From: Candidatus Woesearchaeota archaeon
GTDB taxonomy: Archaea > Nanobdellota > Nanobdellia > Woesearchaeales > B54-G15
NCBI GenBank assembly: GCA_003648985.1
Contig: QMQQ01000001.1
Span: 1-52,422, forward strand
Length of the DNA stretch: 52,422 nucleotides
Direction of reading: 5' to 3'
Within the stretch, counting starts at the first letter, position 1. The number at the start of each line of letters is the position of its first letter. Position numbers and translations under genes: made by a program. Of this stretch, positions 48,976-52,422 are shown piece by piece. The notes below the pieces were generated by a model. It was not told where the DNA came from, searched no databases, and was given only the letters and a program-made list of their open reading frames with translations.

Positions 48976-49441
48976 AGAAAAAACGCTTGAAAGGATATAT
49001 GTAGTTCCGCTTAGAAAAGAATGGTTAAAAGTAGCCCATTATAGAAGGGCAGAAAAAGCTGTAAGGGCAGTGAAGGCTTTTGTAGCTAAGCATATGAAAG
49101 TCGCACTTGAAGATGTTAAGCTCGGGAAATATTTGAACGAAGCTATTTGGCAACGTGGTGCAAAGAGACCTCCTCACAAGATAAAAATCATTGTTAAGAA
49201 AGAGAAAGAAAAGGCTTTTGCTGAGCTTGAAGGTTATGAAAAATTAAAGGAAAAAGAAGAAATGAAGTTAAAGAAAAAGAAAAAGGAGGTTGAAAAAGGA
49301 AAAGAAAAAGAAGAAATGAAAGTCGAAAAGAAAGAACAAAAAGAAGAAAAAGCTGAAAAAAAGCGAAAAGAAGAAAAGACTGAAAAAGAAAAGGAAGAAG
49401 TAATTAAATCTAATTCTGATGAAAATAAAAGAGCTGTGTGA
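48968..49441 (+). CDS. rpl31e: Ribosomal protein L31e with long charged tail
   Basis: 157 residues from the ATG at 48968. The L31e core is residues 1-90 (LERIYVVPLRKEWLKVAHYRRAEKAVRAVKAFVAKH ... NEAIWQRGAKRPPHKIKI). Residues 91-157 form an extension that is almost pure Lys/Glu. Other archaeal L31e proteins are about 80-100 residues. The core is intact, so it should assemble into the 50S; the tail would project from it or bind a partner. The last 23 bp overlap the truD start. Confidence 0.9.
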   Translation: MPEEKTLERIYVVPLRKEWLKVAHYRRAEKAVRAVKAFVAKHMKVALEDVKLGKYLNEAIWQRGAKRPPHKIKIIVKKEKEKAFAELEGYEKLKEKEEMKLKKKKKEVEKGKEKEEMKVEKKEQKEEKAEKKRKEEKTEKEKEEVIKSNSDENKRAV

Positions 49442-50375
49442 AGATTTTATAGTATATGAAGTTCCGTTGATTGAAAAATTAAAGGTAAAAGGAAAATTCA
49501 CTTATTTTGTTTTAATGAAAAAAGACTACACAACGATTTCTGCTTTAAAGCTTGTGTCAAAGAAGGTTAAAATTCCTTTGAAATATTTTGGATTTGCTGG
49601 AAATAAAGATAGACATGCAGTAACATTTCAGCTTTGTTCTGTAAAGTTTGCTGGGGTACAAAGACTTAAGAATGTACCTTTAAGAGACATAAGGGTTGTT
49701 CCTGTAGGAAAAGGCGATAAGCCAATCAAGCTTGGCGATTTAAAAGGAAATTATTTCAAGATTACTGTAAGAAATCTCGATAAGGAGATCACTATAAAAG
49801 AAAAGGACATACCAAATTTTTTTGACGAGCAAAGATTTGGAAAAGAAGGGATAAATATCCACATAGGAAAGTTGCTTGTCAAAAAACAATTTTGTGATGC
49901 TGCGTCACTGATAAAAAATAAAGAGATTGCAAAGCATCTAGAGAAATATCCCAAAGATTGCGTTGGTGCATTGAGAAGGATTCCTCGCCAACTTTTAAAG
50001 TTGTATGTTCATGCTTATCAAAGCTGGTTGTGGAATGGGTGTGCAAGAAAGGTAATAGAAAAAGGCACAGGAAGTGACATTATGGCGCCCATTATTGGGT
50101 TTGGTACTGAGCTAGAAAAATATTCTGATTTGATAAGAAAGGTTGTGGAAGAACGAATGAAAGAAGAGAACATAACTATGAGAGATTTTGTTTTTCACCA
50201 AATTCCTGAATTGAGCGCAGGCGGTGATGATAGAGCGCTATTCGTTAGACCAAAGATAATTGACTATAAATATGCAACTGATGAATTGCATAAGGGAAAG
50301 AAAAAATTGACGATTAAATTTTTTCTTCCAAAAGGAAGCTACGCAACAAATGTAATTAAATTTCTCCTCGAATGA
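49419..50375 (+). CDS. truD: tRNA pseudouridine synthase TruD
   Basis: This enzyme makes pseudouridine in tRNA (position 13 for E. coli TruD). The 318 residues contain the catalytic GFAGNKDRHAVTFQ (D64), the FFDEQRFGKEG segment with the family's NFFG/DEQRFG-like motif, and a C-terminal GSYATNVIKFLL. It is slightly shorter than most archaeal TruD (about 370-420), suggesting a reduced insertion domain. It overlaps L31e upstream and converges on adk with a 20-bp overlap. Confidence 0.92.
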   Translation: MKIKELCEDFIVYEVPLIEKLKVKGKFTYFVLMKKDYTTISALKLVSKKVKIPLKYFGFAGNKDRHAVTFQLCSVKFAGVQRLKNVPLRDIRVVPVGKGDKPIKLGDLKGNYFKITVRNLDKEITIKEKDIPNFFDEQRFGKEGINIHIGKLLVKKQFCDAASLIKNKEIAKHLEKYPKDCVGALRRIPRQLLKLYVHAYQSWLWNGCARKVIEKGTGSDIMAPIIGFGTELEKYSDLIRKVVEERMKEENITMRDFVFHQIPELSAGGDDRALFVRPKIIDYKYATDELHKGKKKLTIKFFLPKGSYATNVIKFLLE

Positions 50376-50994
50376 TTTTTAGTATCTGTTTGCTCGCCCT
50401 TTTAGATGCAGTAAATCCGTTTTCTGTGCTGATGTTAATTACTCTATCTCCATAGTATTCAAGTACAGGTTCTGTCTGTTCTTTATAGATTTTCAATCTT
50501 TCGCGAATTGCTTCTGGTTTATCATCTTCACGCTGGATTAGAGCAGTACCACACTGGTCGCATATCCCTGGTGTCTTCGGAGGCATAGAAATCAAATTAT
50601 AGATTGCACCGCATTTTGGACAAATTCTTCTATTGCTTAATCTTCTTATGATTTCATCTTCGGATAAAACAAAATTAAAAATATAATCTATTTTGAACGT
50701 CCTGTCAAGGGTTTTTGCTTGTTCGACATTTCTCGGGTAACCATCAAGAATAAATCCATTTTTGCAGTCGGGCTTTTCTATTCTTCGTTTTAGTACTTCA
50801 AGCACAAGATCGTCTGGAACAAGTTCGCCTCGATCCATATATGACTTCGCTTTAATACCAAGGTCTGTTTTATTCTTGACTTCTTCTCTTAGAAGATCCC
50901 CGGTTGAGATATGTGGAATTCCTAGCTCTTTTTTAACTATAGAAGCTATGGTTCCTTTTCCGCTTCCTGGAGGACCAAAAAAGACTATTATCAT
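50356..50994 (-). CDS. adk: Adenylate kinase, bacterial type with Zn lid
   Basis: Interconverts ATP+AMP and 2 ADP. The 212 residues carry the P-loop GPPGSGKGT (7-15), the LDGYPRN AMP-binding segment, and a long LID with a zinc site C125-x2-C128 and C145-x2-C148. This is the bacterial/eukaryotic long form; the typical archaeal enzyme is a shorter, different type. It shares substrate pools with the AMP phosphorylase in this window. It converges on truD and lies 3 bp after the upstream hypothetical gene. Confidence 0.96.
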   Translation of the reverse strand: MIIVFFGPPGSGKGTIASIVKKELGIPHISTGDLLREEVKNKTDLGIKAKSYMDRGELVPDDLVLEVLKRRIEKPDCKNGFILDGYPRNVEQAKTLDRTFKIDYIFNFVLSEDEIIRRLSNRRICPKCGAIYNLISMPPKTPGICDQCGTALIQREDDKPEAIRERLKIYKEQTEPVLEYYGDRVINISTENGFTASKRASKQILKIIRGEI

Positions 50995-50997
50995 TTT

Positions 50998-51456
50998 TTA
51001 GCCAAGATATGCCAATTCTTCTTTAAGTTCTGTTTCTTTTGTCCAGCTTTTTGCTGATTTTTCAATAATCCGTGCGCTTTCTTTTTTTATAATTTTCCAT
51101 TTTTGCCAAACGAGTTTTATGTAATCAGCTGTTTTTCTGTCAGTTTCGTCTATTGCTGTTAGCATGTTCTGGCGTAATAGATAAAGAATGGTTCTGAACA
51201 AAGAGTAAATCTTTTCTCTTTCTTTGTCTGTGAAAGCGCGTGATTCGTGCATATCGATGAAATCTGCTTCTGGAAATAAGATTTGTTTTAGAAATTTTGA
51301 CAAAGTTGAAAGTTTATCGTTTATTTTTCTTCTGATTTCACGGAGAAAAAAATGTTCGTTCTCTATTGTGCTGATTTCAAATTCGTTGTTTATTGCATTA
51401 AACTCTGGAAGATTGTACTTCTGTTTGAGATGTTGATAAATTTTTTTAGCATCCAT
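50998..51456 (-). CDS. Hypothetical helical protein
   Basis: 152 residues, predicted all-helical and charged, with no Cys, signal or membrane span. The central part (FLKQILFPEADFIDMHESRAFTDKEREKIYSL) looks most conserved in style. I cannot name a family. It lies between the Nudix gene (1 bp gap) and adk (3 bp gap), so it is part of a three-gene unit. Confidence 0.6.
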   Translation of the reverse strand: MDAKKIYQHLKQKYNLPEFNAINNEFEISTIENEHFFLREIRRKINDKLSTLSKFLKQILFPEADFIDMHESRAFTDKEREKIYSLFRTILYLLRQNMLTAIDETDRKTADYIKLVWQKWKIIKKESARIIEKSAKSWTKETELKEELAYLG

Positions 51457-51457
51457 T

Positions 51458-52081
51458 TTATAACTTTTCTAGATATGCTTCAACTGGTTTTAGGGCTATA
51501 GTTGACCAATCTTCCATATCTGCGTTTTCATGAACGTATTTTAGTTCATCTATAGTAACCATTTTGCTGAAATGTATTTCTTTACCTTTTGGAATTATGT
51601 CTTTTTTTGTTTCTGCTATGTAGAGCAAACCGAAATGAACACTGCTAACGGGTGTTTTATCATAATTTATATAACCAATTAGTTTCAGGTTAAAGTTGCT
51701 CGTGCCGAGCTCTTCTTCTAGTTCTCTAAGTACGCTTGCTTCAATCGGATTTGCTTCATTTGATTCTTTATCCTGTAAATCAACATGGCCTCCAAAGCCA
51801 AAGGAAAACTTGCCCCTTAAACGAGCTTCTGCAACGTTTTCTTTCTTTTTGCTTCTCTGGTATAGCAAAACTTTTTTTGTAAAGGGATTAAGAACAATGA
51901 CATAGCCAATTGGTTGCTTGTATTCTGGTCTTGTTTCCATCAAATCGCGTTCATGCCATTCCTGATTTTGAAGAATTCTTTTAATGAAATCTGTTTCTTC
52001 GCTGTGCTCTTTAAATCCCTCAAAATAGGAGTCATTGGAAAACAGAGTTTCTCTTCTTACAACCATTATTTTCCTTTTCAT
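51458..52081 (-). CDS. Nudix hydrolase
   Basis: 207 residues from the ATG at 52081, which has GAGGT 8 nt upstream; a longer frame runs back through tRNA-Thr and is not used. The Nudix box lies at about residues 98-126: GHVDLQDKESNEAN opens it and REL-EEELG (R119, E120, E123, E124) ends it, with a short insertion between. VLNPFTKKVLLYQRSKKK and FSFGFGGH are typical flanks. Nudix enzymes cleave nucleoside diphosphate-linked compounds; the substrate is unknown. Confidence 0.88.
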   Translation of the reverse strand: MKRKIMVVRRETLFSNDSYFEGFKEHSEETDFIKRILQNQEWHERDLMETRPEYKQPIGYVIVLNPFTKKVLLYQRSKKKENVAEARLRGKFSFGFGGHVDLQDKESNEANPIEASVLRELEEELGTSNFNLKLIGYINYDKTPVSSVHFGLLYIAETKKDIIPKGKEIHFSKMVTIDELKYVHENADMEDWSTIALKPVEAYLEKL

Positions 52082-52099
52082 TTTTATGACCTCTTTAAA

Positions 52100-52171
52100 A
52101 GCCTCCGGTGGGATTCGAACCCACGACCTGCTGGTTACAAGCCAGCCGCTCTCCCGCTGAGCTACGGAGGC
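52100..52171 (-). tRNA. tRNA-Thr(UGU)
   Basis: 72 nt, no intron. Acceptor GCCTCCG/CGGAGGC, discriminator U as usual for archaeal tRNA-Thr. Anticodon stem GCTGG/CCAGC with loop CTTGTAA gives TGT. T-arm GTGGG-TTCGAAT-CCCAC. Confidence 0.95.
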
Positions 52172-52208
52172 GTTAGTAAATAGAGAGAAAAAGGTTGTTA
52201 TAAAAATC

Positions 52209-52421
52209 TTATGCTCTCCAGGCAGGATATGCCTGGCTTGGATGAAATAAACCTGGTTTTTCTGGCGTAAATGGAGCAAGTTTAAACCATTGTTTAAGCC
52301 ATGCTTGAAAATTGTATGCTTCGCGGTATAAATCAAGTTTTTTATCTTCGAAATCTTTTTTTAATAGTTTTTTTGCTACTGCTGTTCCGAAGGCCTTTAA
52401 TATCGGATGCTTTTTGAAAAA
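52209..52421 (-). CDS. C-terminal end of an unknown protein, cut by window edge
   Basis: A 70-residue open frame enters from the right edge and stops at 52209-52211. It begins FFKKHPILKAFGTAVAKKLL and ends with the aromatic, Pro-rich PGLFHPSQAYPAWRA. Codon use resembles the neighbours and no in-frame stop interrupts it. The start and most of the protein lie outside the window, and I do not recognise the family. Confidence 0.6.
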   Translation of the reverse strand, partial: FFKKHPILKAFGTAVAKKLLKKDFEDKKLDLYREAYNFQAWLKQWFKLAPFTPEKPGLFHPSQAYPAWRA

Positions 52422-52422
52422 T

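Noticed and set aside
52082..52336. N-terminal extension of the Nudix protein upstream of 52081
   Set aside because: It would read through tRNA-Thr; the ATG at 52081 has a good ribosome-binding site.

Overview
The window is a compact, AT-rich archaeal chromosome segment. The evidence is archaeal rRNAs, tRNAs with bulge-helix-bulge introns, and archaeal information genes: SRP54, FtsY, prefoldin alpha, Kae1, GatD/GatE, Cdc48, ribosomal proteins S19e, L39e and L31e, and TruD. TATA boxes lie about 26 nt before many start codons, which suggests many leaderless mRNAs. Small genes, overlapping gene ends, many unrecognised small membrane proteins, an AMP phosphorylase, and bacterial-type Lgt, Adk and Idi suggest a DPANN lineage (Woesearchaeota/Pacearchaeota-like). 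That placement is an inference; a 16S comparison would settle it.

Layout. 1-6.6 kb: a nucleotidyltransferase cut by the window edge with a decayed HEPN partner, an AEC transporter, SRP54, a membrane-anchored winged-helix protein, a secreted coiled-coil protein and a small lipoprotein. 6.5-10.8 kb (minus strand): Lgt, a small unknown protein, B12-dependent ribonucleotide reductase, cobalamin adenosyltransferase, IPP isomerase and a tiny Zn-finger protein. 10.9-19 kb: an intact MntA-HepT pair, a membrane thioredoxin-fold protein, IleRS, two small Zn proteins, and a Kae1 cluster ending in an internally duplicated membrane protein. 19.2-24.8 kb (minus strand): 16S, tRNA-Ala and 23S, with no 5S. 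The 23S carries a 714-nt intron encoding a LAGLIDADG endonuclease at helix 69; the tRNA-Ala has two introns.

24.9-29.6 kb: a PIN-like protein; an HTH regulator with a cysteine cluster behind a 24-bp palindrome, translationally coupled to IscS and IscU; a HicB-HicA fusion; and a tRNA cluster including tRNA-Ile(UAU). 29.6-35.5 kb: ScpA, prefoldin, FtsY, small membrane proteins and a truncated Hel308-type helicase. 35.5-41.1 kb: Cdc48 with an extra block in D1, then GatD, a UPF0248 protein and a GatE without its AspRS-like insertion. 41-47 kb: four tRNAs, an AMP phosphorylase interrupted by an intein in its phosphate-binding motif, and a tRNA-Gln with a 115-nt intron in its T-loop. 47.4-52.4 kb: a structured intergenic RNA candidate, an orphan encapsulated-ferritin-like protein, the S19e-L39e-L31e-TruD run, adenylate kinase and a Nudix hydrolase.

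The strongest themes are: (1) many intervening sequences at the most conserved sites (23S helix 69, two tRNA T-loops, the AMP phosphorylase active site), whose RNA members imply a broad-specificity splicing endonuclease; (2) a candidate autoregulated Fe-S assembly operon; (3) a bacterial-type lipoprotein pathway; and (4) reduced or remodelled versions of conserved proteins (GatE, Cdc48, L31e, Hel308, HicA).
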